Below, in pieces: positions 36,297-51,200 of a DNA stretch of 64,000 nucleotides. The notes beneath the pieces are model-generated. The model did not search any database, had not been told where the DNA came from, and saw only the letters and a list, made by a program, of their open reading frames with translations. Positions within the stretch are counted from its first letter, which is position 1; each line of letters begins with the position of its first letter. This DNA comes from Luscinia megarhynchos (lineage: Eukaryota; Chordata; Aves; Passeriformes; Turdidae), in contig CM067568.1 in NCBI GenBank assembly GCA_034336665.1, positions 9,259,165 to 9,323,164 of the forward strand. Reading direction: 5' to 3'. Position numbers and translations under genes: made by a program.

Positions 36297-39200
36297 GTAC
36301 ATTCAAGAGCTAAAACAACCTGTTATTGGAGGAGTTTCGTCTCTTTAATGTGAGATTTGCAACTGAATGTGACAGTTGAAAGTTAATTGACACAATTGTT
36401 CTTGCTTATAGCCATGAACCCAAACAGAAGCTGCCAGCCTCAGGCTTCTCTGCAGCTTCCAAATACTCCAGGTTTTGCTGTGTTTGATGAAAATTCTGTG
36501 TCTGGACCTGAGATTCCCACACTTACAGCACAGTCATGGCCAGCACCTCCAGTTCCCAGGGCCAAGGAGAATGAGCTCAGCGCAGGACCGTGGAACTCTG
36601 GCAGGGTAAGGAGGCTCAAAGTAGATGGGGAAAAGAGAGGAAGGTGTGTGCAAGTTGATGACTTCTGATTGCGGAAACAGAGGTAGTGTCTTTCTCCCTT
36701 GCCTGTGGTTTGTGTGTATTGTAAATACAGATTTAATGATAGAATTGTGAAAATGTTTGGGTTGGGAGGAACCTTATAGATCATCCGGTTTCACCTTCCA
36801 CTAGCCCAGGTTGCTCCAAGCCCTATCCAGCCTGGCCTTGGACACTGCCAAGGATGGATCAGCCACAGCTTTTGTCTGTACTAGGGCCTCAGCACCCTTC
36901 CAGAGAAGAATTTCTTCCCAATATCTCATCCAAGGCCACCCTCCTTCAGCTTAAGGCCATTCCCCCTTGTCCTGCCACTCCATGCCCTTGTGAACGGTCA
37001 CTCTCCTTCTAAAGAGTTCCTGCCCATAATCTGTTGAGGTTTAGCAGGCTGATATTGCTAGAATAAGGTTAAAAAACTCTGTGGAGTTTTAAAATCAAGA
37101 AAAGAAAATTCTTGCTAAGCAGAATAATTGGCCTGCTGAAGTGTTTGGAAGGTGGAAAAGCAATGTAACAGGGAAAATATTAGCCAGGCATTAGTTAAAT
37201 CTGTAAGAAAGGAGCGTAAGAGTTTGACTTATACTGGTAAAACAGAACCTGAAGGAAGAACTTGTTGGCTGTCTTGTGCAAAGAAGGCATGTACAGCATT
37301 CTGCAAGTCTTGTTTTGAAGTGCTTGTGAGGAAAACAGAAGAGCGGAGATCAAAAGAATTCAACTGCTGTATCAATGGAATATTTATCCTGGCAATAGGA
37401 TGACAGAAAGTAGCTTCCAATGGCTTAAACTTAACATCAAAAGAAACAGCTGTGCTACAGGTGTTTAGGCTGTTCTAGAGAAGTGATGCAAGGCATTGTC
37501 AATCCTGTGAGATCAGGTTTTTTTCATTGGTGCTCAGATACCCCCCAGTGTTGCCGTGTTCTTTGTAGCTGAGAAAATAAGAATAGAAAGTCATGAGACT
37601 TATGCATGGAAATAGAGCACAAACTTTACCAGACCATGTTAGAATGATAATGTAAAAGCAAACCTTTACTTGAAAGCCTTTTGGTACACAATATGGCAAA
37701 AAACAGTGCTCAGAATTCAATTCTTACAATTGATGAGATTGAGCAATTGGAGTATCTGGCCAATGTTGTCCAATGAGAGGTGCAGTTGGTTAGGTGATCC
37801 TCCCCCTGGGTTCTGCCCTCCTCCCCTCCCTTTATTATCCCAGTAATTATGTGGTGCAAAATAAAATGTCCTTGGAGAAGTAACAGGCAAGACATAGCAA
37901 AATTTTAGGAATGTGTCAATATGTACCTGTTCATTGCGGGAAAGAACAGTGGGAAAGTACTGGAAGTTTCACTGAGGCATTTAACAGTCTACAAAACTAC
38001 AAATACATGAAGAATGCATAGAGGCTAAAAACTTCAGGCATCAAGATGTTGAAAATATTTTCATCTTCTCAATATGGACATTGTTATAAGTGAAGCTTGA
38101 TAACAAAAACTTGAATGAGGGAGGGATGCAACCAGGCTGAAGTTTAGGGAAACTCCAGGAACATTCTTTCCAGAGCGAAAGCAGTTTGGTTAAATGAATG
38201 GAAAAGTTAAGTAAATCACAGGTTTGATATAGCTGAGAAGAGCGAGGAAGAATTATTAATATAAAATTTCTTTTACCAGTCTCTTTGTGCTGCTTAACAC
38301 ATTCATTCTGGTCTCTGAATGCTTCCATATTTCTTTTAATGTCTGCCCTTAGTGTAGTCTCTGCTCCTCTCTTAATGAAATTTTTTAGATTTAATTAAAT
38401 AAAATATCCTGTTTCTGCAGAAGAGTGGAGGATGTTAAATTCCACTTGACTGAAGGGCAGTGCAAGAATAACCTTTAGTGAATGCTCTGACATATTAAAA
38501 CCTGTGCAGAGAAGAAGGGGTTTCTCTTACTGCTGGTTTCAAGATGCCTCAGGAAGCAGTTTGGGAAAGGATGGAAAAGAGGAGTGAGTTCCTGAAGTAT
38601 TCCCACCAAGCAACTTTTTTTGTGCTAAAGAGTCCCAGGGAGTTGAAACAGACAGATGAGTGTAGTGCGTTGTCAGACCAAATTCTACCTCTACCTCTTC
38701 TTCCTCTTCTCTTCCTTGGAAGCTGTAAAGGGATTTTTGTGGTGTTGAAATGGCCTCTGATGGGAAAACTGAAAAAAACCCAAAAAACTCCAGGTCTGGA
38801 GGCTGTTGGTAGACAGGAGAATGAATATCATTATAGAATTGGGACAATCTTTGCTGCAAAATGTGGACTGTTGCATCTGTGGAAAATGAGGAGCAGCTGG
38901 AATACCCAGCCTGACCAGGATAATGTGTGTGTATATCCCTCAATATGTATAAAACATTATTTCAGAATAACAGGAACTGGGGCTGCTGAGGACATGCAGC
39001 AGGAGCATGCCTTGCCTTTTAGGTGCCAGTGTTCAGCTGGTGGGCTGTGAGTGTCAGAAGGAGATTCATCTTGAAAAAGTCTCCATCAAGTTTATTTTCT
39101 GTATAAGAAAACCTCCAAATGAGCAGAAGATGAGGAAAAGGGAGGTGCAGAGGGATGTGGAGGTTGAAATGAGTCCCTAAGTTGTTGATGTTGCCTTTCC

Positions 39201-42200
39201 TTCCGCAGCGTCCTCGCAGCACTGTGAGCTCTGCCATGGAAGTGCCCCACCCACTGCCCAGCTTCACCCCCTATGTGGACGAGGCAGCTCAGCCACAAAT
39301 GATGTGAGTCTTGAGTTTGAGATGGGGGATTGAATTTGGAATTCTCAAAGCTGCTTCCTAAAATTGGGACTTGTTTTGCCAAGTACTTAAGCCTCTCGAG
39401 CTGCAAGAATTTAAAAATCTGTCAGCCTGGAAGCAATTAGTGCTGCAGCTTGATGACAGGCTTCAGCAGAGGTTGCATAAGGACATGGGAAATGTTCAGT
39501 GCTGCTCATGATGTGGGAGCTTATATCATATTTATATATGCTAATTCGTTTAATAGCGTAACTCAGTGTGTTTACACAAAACCACAAGCTACCTGTCTTA
39601 GGGTGCTGTTTGCTGTGAAGCAGCCCCAAATTGAGGCAGACTTGTGGCTGTGGTTTTTTTTCTGTCTCAGGAACTCTGTGCTCAGCATATCTGGAGTTTT
39701 ATTCTGAAATAAACTCTCAGAGTTGCCATGCCAACAGTGTTGCTTAGGTCGTGGAGGAGTGAGTGTACTGCTTGTACAGTGCTCCCTGAAATGCTGATAA
39801 ATCCCAGGAGACGGGGTGTTTTAGTTAGAGCAGAGGAAAACACATTATTTTGCAGGGTTGCTCTACCTTTCTGTGGCTAATGATGGCCAGGGAATAAACA
39901 GGCTCCTTTTGAGAGAGGAGTGGAAAAGATGGAATTACCAAAAAAGAGTGGAAATTATATTACAGACAGTTCCCACAGGTCTGAATTGCATGGAATCAAG
40001 GAATGCTGGAGGTGGTGAGCAGCCCGGATTGCATGTGAACTGCAGAATGGCTCTGTCCAAGTCTATGCCATCATTTAGTCAAGGAATATGTAAAAACTGC
40101 ATTCCTATTTAAGCTGTAAGATTGTTTCTTTTTCCTGAAAGTCAGTGATGCCACATTGGTAAATCTCTTGGCATGCCCATCTCTCAGATGAATATTTGTT
40201 GCTTACCAAAGGCAGCAGCTTTCCATACTAGGGAGAGGGAATGAGTGGGTAGAACCAAACACCAGTCTAAGTTAGTTCTAAGCAACTTAGGCAGAGACTT
40301 GGTGTGTAGGTTTAGATTATGTAGTTGAAATCTTAAAAGTAGGGTTTTTTCTGTCTTTGAATTCATTTCCTCATGGTAACGTGGTCACCTGCTAAATGTG
40401 GAAGTGTTATGCTGAAACTGTGTAAATATGATGAAAATCATGCCATCAGCTGTCATCCAAACTTCTTGGCAGAAGGACCCTGTTATGATCTTGGTATTGG
40501 TCTCCACACTCACCCAATAAAGCTTTAAAACCCCAAACATTAGGAGCAGCTGTTTGCCTCATGATCACTCCTACATGTGAATTTATGCAGCTGAAGTCAG
40601 CTGGATTGCTGGTATTGGTAAAGCTGTACCAGCATTGCTGCTTCCCTCCTGCTATTAGTGTGTAGGTTTCATCTGGCCCAAGAGTTTCCATTTTTAAATC
40701 CCTTTTCTCCCAGATAACCATCCTATAAACCAGAGTTTAGGGATTGGCATGCCTGTGGTCACACAGCTCAATGGAACTAAATGGAGCAGATCCTGCTTCA
40801 GTATGCACAGCAGTTCAGACATCAAAATAATTTTATTTGCTTTTGACTTGACCTTATAAACATTTTAGGTTGGATTTGTGTTTTGTTGTTTGTTGTTGTT
40901 TGTTTTATTTTAGTTATCACACAATTCTGAGTAGTATGGTGGCCTTTGGTGTTACTCATTCCAATTTTCTTGTGTATGTTTTCTAAGCACAGAACAGGAT
41001 GTCTTTACTCCAAAACAGGTTCTGAAATTAGCAGGGCTAATTTCTCCCATGCCTGCTTTTCTGTGCTATAGTGAAGTTCACCAAGCTCAAGTGAAAAATT
41101 CCTGGTTTTTCAGGACTCCCTGCAAAATTGAGCCCAGCATAAACCGTGTGTTAAGTACTCGCAAACCTGAGGAGCGAGAGGACCCACTGCAGCGAGTGCA
41201 GCATCAGCAGCAGGATGCTCAGGCAAAGAAAGAGATGGTGATGTACTGCAAAGAGAAAGTTTATGCTGGAGTTGACGAATTCTCTTTTGAAGAGATCCGA
41301 GCTGAAATCTACAGGAAGAAAGCAAGGAAGAAAGATGAAGGTATGTTCCAAAGTGGGCTGGAGCAAGTAAGGTTTTCCAGATGGAATCATAAAATTGTAT
41401 TTGCTTCCCTCTGTGATTGCAACTGCTTCTCTTTTTCTACTGGAATAGTTGTTTAACTGCTGTGAGGTACAGAGACAGTAACACATTCAACAGCTTTACA
41501 TGGAATCTGTGGGACAAGAAAAGTCCATCAGAAGTTTAAGCCCCTTGACAATTTAGGCTGCAGCCACAGATTATATGTGAAATAGGCATTGGGCCTTAGA
41601 GTGTTTTCTTCCTTAGATGAAATACAAGCCATAGAACGGAAGAAGGAAGAAATACAAAGGAAAATTGAGGAGCTGGAAAAGAAATTAAAGAAGAAAGATG
41701 ACAAGCAGCAGCAACCACATGAACAGGTATTGTCCTCATTTAACTGTTCTTTTCCAAGTAGCTGCAATTTTAAATAAAACTACCCAAGAAAGGTGGAAGG
41801 AAGCATTTCTGATATTTTTCTAACAAATTTTAAACTTCTTTACTAGTAAGGCATATTCTCTCTCTCTCTTCCTTCTGTGTTTCCAAAACAATGCCTTCCT
41901 AGTAAGTATTTTAAATAATGAAACAGAGTTGTGACTTTGTTGTAAGCTACGTAACTGCTTACATATGTCCTTAACAGTTGCAGGGTAACTAAAATCTCCT
42001 ATGAAATTATAAATATGGTTGCAAAGAATAAATTATGCCTTTTAACTACACTCTGCAACAAAAGTGGACTTTCTTCATGCAGGTAAGGTAAGTATAAATA
42101 AAAGTGGGTAAAGGCAACCATTATCTATTAGGGTTTTAATGACTACATGGGATTATCTTCATATTTTTGGAACCTTTTTGCCTGGCTTGCAATTCTACCA

Positions 42201-45200
42201 CTGTAGAACCGAAATGTGACTTTGTTTCCACAGGCAGCAGAGGTAATGGAAGCTTCCACACCTTTGGGAATGCAAGGATTTGCTTTTCCCAGCGTAACAG
42301 AGTATGGGGAGAAACAGCCTCAGTCACAAAGGTAATAGAGAGGATTTTTAGCCAGCAGGGAGAGCACCTGTGAGGCTATGTAGGTACAACTAGTAACATG
42401 GTCAGGTAGAATGGAATGTAGCCTTGGCATCAGCCTGTAATCAGGATCTGTGCGCTTTCTCCATATGTTTGATTTTTTTATCTGAGGGATCTTAACCTTG
42501 CAAGTAGCATTTGTCAGCTTGGCTTGTCTTTTTTACAGAGTTTACTTAGGTTTTGTGAAGGTCTGTAGAATACAAACTTGTTTATTTTTTTACAGTGAGT
42601 TCCAGATCTATGAAGATACTCAACCACATAAACCGTCTTGTTCTGAAGGTAGGTAGTCAAGTTTTTTACCATTAACGAGGAGGTTTGGTTAAAGGGAAGT
42701 CTTCCATGAATACCAAAAAGGCAGCAAAGTAAAACCCAAAGCTTAGGTGGATTAGAAGAATGACAGTGTGTGTGCTAGTAGTGCCTTTTACCGTATTGAG
42801 CAAAACATGGAGCATCTGAGAACTGTTACTATTTGAAAGGACTTCCAAACAGAAGAGCATTTTTCTTTTGGGAGCTGTAAAGTTGTGTTCCATCTTTCAT
42901 GTTTGCAGTCTTACTAACATCTCAGAAGAGTTTAATGCTTTCATTAGATTGGTAACTACTTTAAGTCATTTTTCCTCAGAGGTTTTGCTAGGGGAATACA
43001 GCCAGAAATTTTATATTGTTGATTGAAGGTCACATCCAGAAGAACTTTACTTCTGATTGGAGTTCACTGCTCTTGCTATTGACAGAGGTTATCCAGAGCC
43101 CTGATGTATCCCCAGTTAGCCACAGCGGAAATACATTTTTAAAAGGAGGAACAGAGTAATGAGGGCAATCTTGCAGAAAAATGTACAAATTCTGAAGCAC
43201 AGTATAAACCCAGCAAGTTAGCTCACATAATGTGGTGGTAAAGAGGTGGTTCCTTAATATGACTAAACCAAGCCTTTTTCAAATGGCTTCTTTATATGCC
43301 AGCTCTGTAATGTCCTGTTCTGAGCATACTTTTAGGACTATGTATTACCTATTTTAAGTAGTGTTGGATATGTTTTGGAAGAACTGTGGACATGATTGAA
43401 CTTCTTGGTTTTTCTTTACAGATGTAGGTCTGCTTCCCCCACCGGCCGCTGCTCCATTCTTCTCTATATTTGATGAATCCTCTACTTTGACAAATCAGAA
43501 TATAAGGTAGGATTATTCAAGACCTCGATTTCAGAGGGAAGGAAAACGGAAGCATCAAAGCACTTGCTGTAGCAGCTGAAATAACTGTTTCTGGCAGGGG
43601 TGTGTGGGGGTGTGTGTTTTGTTTTGTTTATATTGGTATTTTTTCATTTAATTACTCAGAGTACACAATGAGGAGATACTTTTCTGTTCTTCATCTTCAA
43701 CCTAGAACTATTTAAGCTGCTGTATAAACTTCCTTTATTCTGGAGAGCTGTATTTTTTGCTTACTGCTAGTTCTGTAGTAGAAATCGGTTGATTGAAATT
43801 ATCAATAGACTTAAACTCTCAAGAGAAATTTGTTAAAGATTGGAAGCTGCTCTAATAAATATGTAACTGACTGTAACTTCTTCTTAGTTGTTCAGCAGAT
43901 CATAGCCGGAAGAGTGCCCGTCGCCCTCTCACTGTTCTTAAGCCTGTGGATTCTCTGAATGCCAAAGAAAGTACAGCAGCAGCAGCCTGTGTAAGGAAAC
44001 AATTCAGCCCATGCCAGATTTCCTGCCCAGGCGACACCAATGCACCAATGTGCTGCTGTCAGACTGAGTCAGCTCGGCTGGACTGGCATCACATGTGAAA
44101 AACAAGGATTCTGAATGGCTGCCTGGCATGGCAGTAATTGATGATTATGGGGATCATCATATCATCATCATATGATGATGAGATTATACTGGAAATATCA
44201 TGTGGTGGCTGTGGCTGCCTTATCCCAGGAAGTGTTCCAGGTTGGATGGGGCTTGGAGCAGCCTGGACTACTGGAAGGTGTCTCTGCCTATGGTGAGGTG
44301 GGGTGGAAGCTGATGGTCTTTAAAGTCCCTTCCAACCTGGACCATTCTGGGATTTTATACTAAGTAGAATTCCTGAAGACTGAAGGTCCTATTCACGTTG
44401 AAAGGTGGTAAAGTGAAAGAAAGGGAAATGTTCAGCTTTTAAATAAAGAAAAACTTGTCATAAAATCTGCAGGCTTTCACTGTCTTTTCTTTTTTTTCAG
44501 GATGAGCTGAATGGAATTGAACGTTTGACTGAGGATGCAATTGTGACAGGCTCCTACAAGAACAAGACCCTTTGTGCCAACCCAGAGGACACGTGTGACT
44601 TTAACAGGGCTGCCCACCTGGCCTCAACGCCCTTTCATGGGGTGGTAGCTCAGGGAGTCCTAGCTCCTGCTTTCTCTCAGAGTGAACTGAAGGGAGACAC
44701 TCCAGAATCCAAGAGTGCACCTCTGAATCAGGAGACACTGGTGTGTGAAGGAGCATACACTGAAGCTCTCAGTGTAAAAAAATTGAGGTAATTAACAGTA
44801 AAGGACTGTAAGCCTCTTTTCCTGCATGTCTTTCACAGCTGTGGTTTTAGTGTTACTAAGGAAGTTTTCTGAAAAGACCAGAATATATCCTGGAGAGAGC
44901 CATTCTTCAGTGCAGGGTCCCACTTTGCCTTGAGCAGATTGAGGAGGTAATAGCAAGTCCACTTGGCGTTTCATCATTACTGCTATGGGACTTAAGTAGA
45001 AGTTTTTTTAACCAAATAACTTGCAGAGAAATTAATAAATGCTTTCTGTCTTAATTTTCAAACATGAAAAGCAGAATCACCAGTTCCTTTTATCCACATA
45101 GGCTTTTGAACTTATTTTGACTATACAAAATGTGTTTAGTGTTTATAGTTTAGTTCTTCTACAAAGTAAAAAAGCTGGAGAGAAGAAAAACTTTTTTGTC

Positions 45201-48200
45201 ATTGTGAAGAAAAAACATCTGTTGTATGGGAGTTTCTTAATCTAGAGCTGAGTTGGATTTGCTGGCTCTTAGGATGTAAGCATGTACACCATGCCAAAGA
45301 TGTTTTTTACTCAGAAGGTTCCTTGAAAACCCTGCTGATTGTAATTAGGAGGAGTTGGTTTCCACCCTACCCTTCACTGCTTTGAAAGCACTGAAATTTT
45401 GTAGCAAAGGGAGTGATAAATATTCAGGATATCTTCTGTTGTAGCAGTCAAATTTGGTGGAAGAGAAGATTTAAAAAATCATCTGTAGACTAAGGTTTTG
45501 AGCATAATCAATCATCAAAATTGAAATGAAGCTCTGACATGACTTCTGGCTTTCTGCTAGGGATGGGAAAGATTTTATTCATGTTAATTAAATCTGGCTG
45601 TGCACAGTGTCCTTTCCTAGGCCCCAGGCTAACATTATCTTCAACTTGTATCTTTGGAAGTCTGAGTAGTTGATGGTTTTATTTACAGCCCCATCATGGA
45701 AGCAAGCCTGGAAGATACTCGCTCATCAGGTTCTTCAGTCTCAGGAGGTTCTCTGTCCTCTGTTACACAAATGTCTGCTATTAAATACCTGCAGATCAGT
45801 GAGAAACTGGAGCTTGCTCAGAGCTTGCCTGCTGAAGTGGTTGCTGATTCTCGAGAAAACGCTACTGGTTAGTGCTACCCTCAGTTTCACTCACAACAAA
45901 TAACTTGCAGCTGTCACTAAATGTATGGGGTTTTTCTGTCCTTCCTGCATCCCACTCTGCTTTGTGTGTTTACCATTACTCTGACTGTGACTGAACTTGC
46001 CTCCCTTGTCTGAAGCAGCAGTGAGGTGTGCAGTATGGGATGCTTGTTAGCTTCCAAAGCATGTTAATATTAAGGTGACAGAAGTTACTTAGGGTAGTAG
46101 AGCAGGCAGTCTCCACGGGTAATGAGGTAAAATTCCAAAATAAAAAATTGGGACTGGATAGCAATAATAACTTCTAAGGTAGTTTTGTCTTGGTTTGTGT
46201 TCATTTTTTTCTCTGTAATCATACTATGTGTCTCCTGATGTACTGGTAAGCTACTACTTAGAAAAGAATGAATATGAATTTGGAGTCTAGTGCATGTTGC
46301 ATAATTTTGGTTTAAATCTGTATTTTAACGATGCTGTAAACTGTTGTGCTGGTTCACAGTATCCTTATTATTCTTATTGTGGGAAAACAGTACTGGTACT
46401 TAAATAGTCAATTTCTTTGCTTATTTTTCTTCTGGTTAAAGGCCCTTGTTTCTCTCTCTTCTAAATATTTACGTTACAGTTAGAACAGAAATGGTCACAA
46501 AAAGCCTTCAAAATCTGGCCTGTGGAATTAGATGTGTGTTGGATGATGGTGTTCAAGGTGTTTAACCTGCTTTAACTCCTTTGATTTTGGTTTATGGTGC
46601 GTTATTAGAATTGTGTACTTGAAAATTCAGTGTATCTACCCTGGAGAGTTATGTTCCCGTGTGCCTGCAGACTATTTTATAATGAAGTATGCTTGAGACT
46701 TGGAATGAAAATACAATTAGAAGTGATGTCACTGAAATAGCTGGGATATTTTTGATCTTTGTCTTGTTTTTATCATATGTACTAAACTTTAGAGCAAGAT
46801 GAAAAAGCTCTTCAGAGAAAAGGAGAAGGCATTTGTTCAGATGTTTTAATGGTCCTTTCTTAAACTTTGGATCTTTCCAGTTGCTTTGTTTCTTGATTTC
46901 TGCACATCTCCCTTGAACTGCAGCTCTCACCCTGGCTGTAGTAATTCCTAATACTGTGTGAAGAATAACAATTACTTCAGGTGTTCGTCAGTTTATTCCT
47001 GCAAAATATGCCAGTAAATTTCCTAGGTTTGTGATGGCAAAAGCTTGGAACACATCATAGCCTCCAGTCTACACTGTTTCCTGAATCTTTCAGAGAATTG
47101 CTTCCTGAGCAGTACTTACTGCAATGCTTTTCAATTAAGTGTGGGCATAACAGTAAATAATCTGGTTCTTACCTGTGTACAGTGAAAGATTAAAATGTTC
47201 TCCCTCATTACAGCCATGGCGTTTAGAAGGCAGTAGAGGCCATCTAGTTCTTGTGTTTTATCTCAGATGATCAAGCAGAGTAAACACTTGAGGCTACCTT
47301 GGTTTTTTACAGATCAACTAATCTATTGAATGACCTTATGTTCTGTTATGAAAGAAAATAAGTCCAGTCCTACACGTGTCTTCCAGGAGATAAAAGTCAT
47401 TAAATTCTTAACAGTGCAGTGAGCAGCAGAGGTGGAGTCCAACTTTGTTTTCCTTTTTCTTACATACAAACTCTGCTGTAATCAAAGGACTAAATTTCCC
47501 TAAACCTCAAAATGTAAAAACCCCAAATTAATCACTGGGCATAGATTTTTAAAAAGGAGTATTGATTTGCAGAATAATTTTGAATTATGCTGTGGCTGAA
47601 ATGATTCAGAGCTTTGTCTCTTGTGAAAGATACATTTTGCATGATGCTACAGTACAGAACCCTTGAGACCTCACCATGAAAGTCTGTAAGGCAGTTTTAA
47701 AGACAATGGTCACATTGACTTCCCATAGCTATTGGAAAGACATGAGTTGACTTGCTAAGAGATGAGTGGTAAATCAGAATTTGGATCCAAAGTTTCCAAT
47801 AGCCAGGTTACTTTTACTGACAGATATAACCGAGTTGCAAAGAGTTAACACAATTTCAGCTCATCTCTTCATTATATTTGTTTTCTTAGAGGATGATGCA
47901 GCTCAGTTCCTGTGGAGCCCTGAACAGCGTAAAAAGCTTTTAAGTTCTGTGCTATCATCACTGGTTGCTTCTCCAGATTTTCACTTGGAGACTGGAGGTC
48001 TGCCTCACATGGAGGTTGAGAAAGACGTTGAACTGGGTAGGTTCTGCAGTGCATGGTTTGGGTTCTAATGGATTTAACTTATGGTTCATATTCACCCTCT
48101 TAGTTTTATGTGGTGCAGGTGGGGAATGACTTGGGAACAGCTATTTACTGTGGCAGCTTATGAATGTAAACTTTCAACACAGGAAATGAGACTTACTACA

Positions 48201-51200
48201 TCAAAATGGAATATTGGAACAATGAAGAATACAAGATGTTTTTTACCATTCCAACTGGATGCATTTTCCAGTGGGATCAAAAGGGATTTGCAATAAAGGT
48301 AACACGTATGATGGTTATTGTACAAGAAGTGTGAACTGATAAAATCTCATCCATTCATATAAACTTAATTTCTTAATTCCATGCGTGAAGTTTGCTACTT
48401 TAAGTCCTCTTCCTAATTATGGATCTAAATTAAAAGTTTCTGACTGTGAGAAATGTCTTCCTTGGTCAAGTGGGAGGGGGGAAAAAAAAGAGGATAAGAA
48501 TAATATGAAAATGAGCAATTTTCACTTTATTCCAAAAATAAATGTTCTTACGTACCTTCTTGTAGGTGTATTCTCAGCCTGTGCCTTGGGATTTTTATAT
48601 CATCCTTGAGTTACAGAAGCGTTTGAATTCTGACTTTGACCAGAGCTTCAGTGAAAATTGCAGCTGTTACCTGTACCAGGATGGCTGTGCCATTGTGCAC
48701 AAGGATATAAATTGCTTCACGCTCAGGGTCAGTACAGACAAACCAAGGACGATTGGAGGGGCCAAACTCCTGCTTGGATTCCAGTAGTGAGTTTGGAGTG
48801 GTGTTATGCTCCTTGCTGCAGAGCTGCTCCTGTTTAATCCTGCAATACAGATGCTCTGTCTTTATCTGTGTACAAATCAGGGCTGTCTGTTAATGCCTTG
48901 GTTGGGTCTGGTTTCTCATTCATAGATCATGTGCTTCTCAGAGACAATCTTGAACCAATTTTTCACATTTTCTGTCTTTGTGAGTCATAAAGGACTGGAG
49001 CCAAGAACCACAGGTTATTCCACAGCAAGATTTGCATCTAAAACTGTTGTTTAACTTGACCTTTTTCAATACATTCCAGTCAGCTACAGCAAGGTCATAG
49101 CAATTAATGTCTTGCTGAATGATTTGCACTTTAAGTCTTGTAAGTGCATTTTGAATTGCTGCATACAAATAGGACTGAAATTCAATAGTGATTTCAGTCT
49201 TCAATTTCTCCCTCCTGATCTTTTGTCCAATTTTGAGTAATAATGTCTCTTAAGAGCTTATGGTTCTTGTAATTCTGCCTGGCTGATCATGGGCAAAATC
49301 TGATTATAATGAGTTTATGGTGGGACTGTTACCTCTGTACAGATGAATAATGGAACAAAAGGTGAGCTATAAATACTTCAGCTAATCTAAGGTAAAAGGA
49401 TACAGAGATAGATGTTTATTCTCTTTTCAGGATGTTCTCCGTGACCGTAACTTCATCACTAAGGAAATCATCTTCTTGGTTGTTCATGATCTTCTGCTGC
49501 TGGTAGAGAAGCTGCACAAAGCAGAGATTGTCCATGGAGATCTGAGGCCAGAGGTGTTATTTCTGGGAGACAGGTTTGTCTCTTCCTATGAATATGGGAG
49601 GGTACAGAATAGTCATTTCAGCTACAGCTCCTATGTGCTGTAACTTCTCCCCTTGAGCTGATGTACTGGAGTACTGAGGCCTGAAAAACAGGCCCTCAGC
49701 CGAAGTTGACCTCTAGATGAACCTTCCAATCAAATGTTATATTTGTATCCACTCATTAACAAAGAATCATTAGCAATGTGTTCTATGTATCCACTCATTG
49801 TCAAAACATGTATTCACCTTCCGATTTTAGAAACCAGATAAGGCCACACCTGGGTTTTGGGGGTGTAGGAGCAAAGGCAACTCCCTGAGTTCCTCCTTGA
49901 GCCCTGGCCAGGCTTTGGGAGGAACCCAGGAGAGGAGGCTGACCCCAGATGTTCCCACTCCGGAGGTGGTGTGAGCTTGTTTCTTGCCCGCTGCCCAAGC
50001 TGGGCCCTGTCCCAGCACAGTCAGAAGCCTCATTGTCTGCAGGGGCACACACCCATAGGTATTCCGAATTCTGGAGAGGCTCTCCAGTGCTTCCCTGTGA
50101 CAGGGGCTCCCCAGCTACTGAGTGGCTCTGGAGGATGGTGAACTCTTAGGGCAGCTGTATCTCAATTCCTGTAGGCAATCTGTGGGAGCAATTGCTGAAC
50201 TTATCTTCTGTAATTCTTTACAGTCTTGCATTATAGAAAATTACACTATTCCTTAAGTTGGTTTCTATGGCTCTTTTGCTGAACCTGTCCACTGACAAAA
50301 AAGGATTAATTTTGCAAACCAGGATTTTTAGGTTCCAGTGTATTCTGATAAGAGTGAAAACACTTAATTTAAGAATAAACCTTCCTTTAGAAATAGTATA
50401 CATTGGCACTGTTAAACTTATGCTCAACAAAATGATTTCGCTATTACCTGTGTTTTTAAATTTCTGCTTTACCAAGGTTCTGGACTGCTAATGCAAGTTC
50501 CAATATGGTTCTTAACTTGCCTTCATGTATCTGAAACCCAGGAAATTAGGAGACATAAGACAGGTGGGACTGGAATATCCAGATACCCTAAACAAAGTGT
50601 TCAGCTTCCTCTGCAGTCTAGCTTGTACCTTAATGCATAGACCTAATTTTCTTCTCTCTCTTTTCTTCTAAGCTCTTTCCCATGTTATGTTAACAAAGTC
50701 ATGTATCCCTTGGAATGTGATCTGTGAACTAAGTGTGGTGATGCCTGGCAATAGAACACAAAATTTTCCAGACCATTTTAGAATGATAATATAAAAGCAA
50801 ACCTTTACCTTGAAAGCCTTCAGGTACACAATATGGTAAAAAGCAGTGTCCCAAATTAGATCCTTACAATTGATGGGATTGAGCAATTAGAATATCTGGC
50901 CAATGTTGTCCAATGAGGGGAGCAGTTGGTTAGGTGATCTCCCCTCTGCTTCTGCCCTCCTCCTCTACCTTTATTACGCCAGTGATTATGTGGTGCAAGA
51001 TAAAATGTCCTTGGAGAAGGCAAGGCATAGCAAAATTTTAGGAATGTGTCAATAAGTGCCTGTTCATTGTGGGAAGAAAAGCTGGAAAAGTACTGGAAGT
51101 TATGCTGAGGCATTTAACAGTCTACAGAACTACAAACACATGAAGAATACATAGAGACTAAAAACTTCAGGCATCAGTGGGAAGCCAGAATGTCTAATGA

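Noticed and set aside
38539..39050. Overlapping 168- and 134-codon frames on opposite strands in a BUB1B intron
   Set aside because: Neither shows recognisable motifs; the two overlap, and the region is ordinary intron next to the exon at 39209.
37600..51176. The two LTR copies as the ends of a single provirus
   Set aside because: BUB1B exons lie between them and the flanking 4-bp duplications differ (AGAC/AGAT and GTGG/GTGG), so they are independent solo LTRs.
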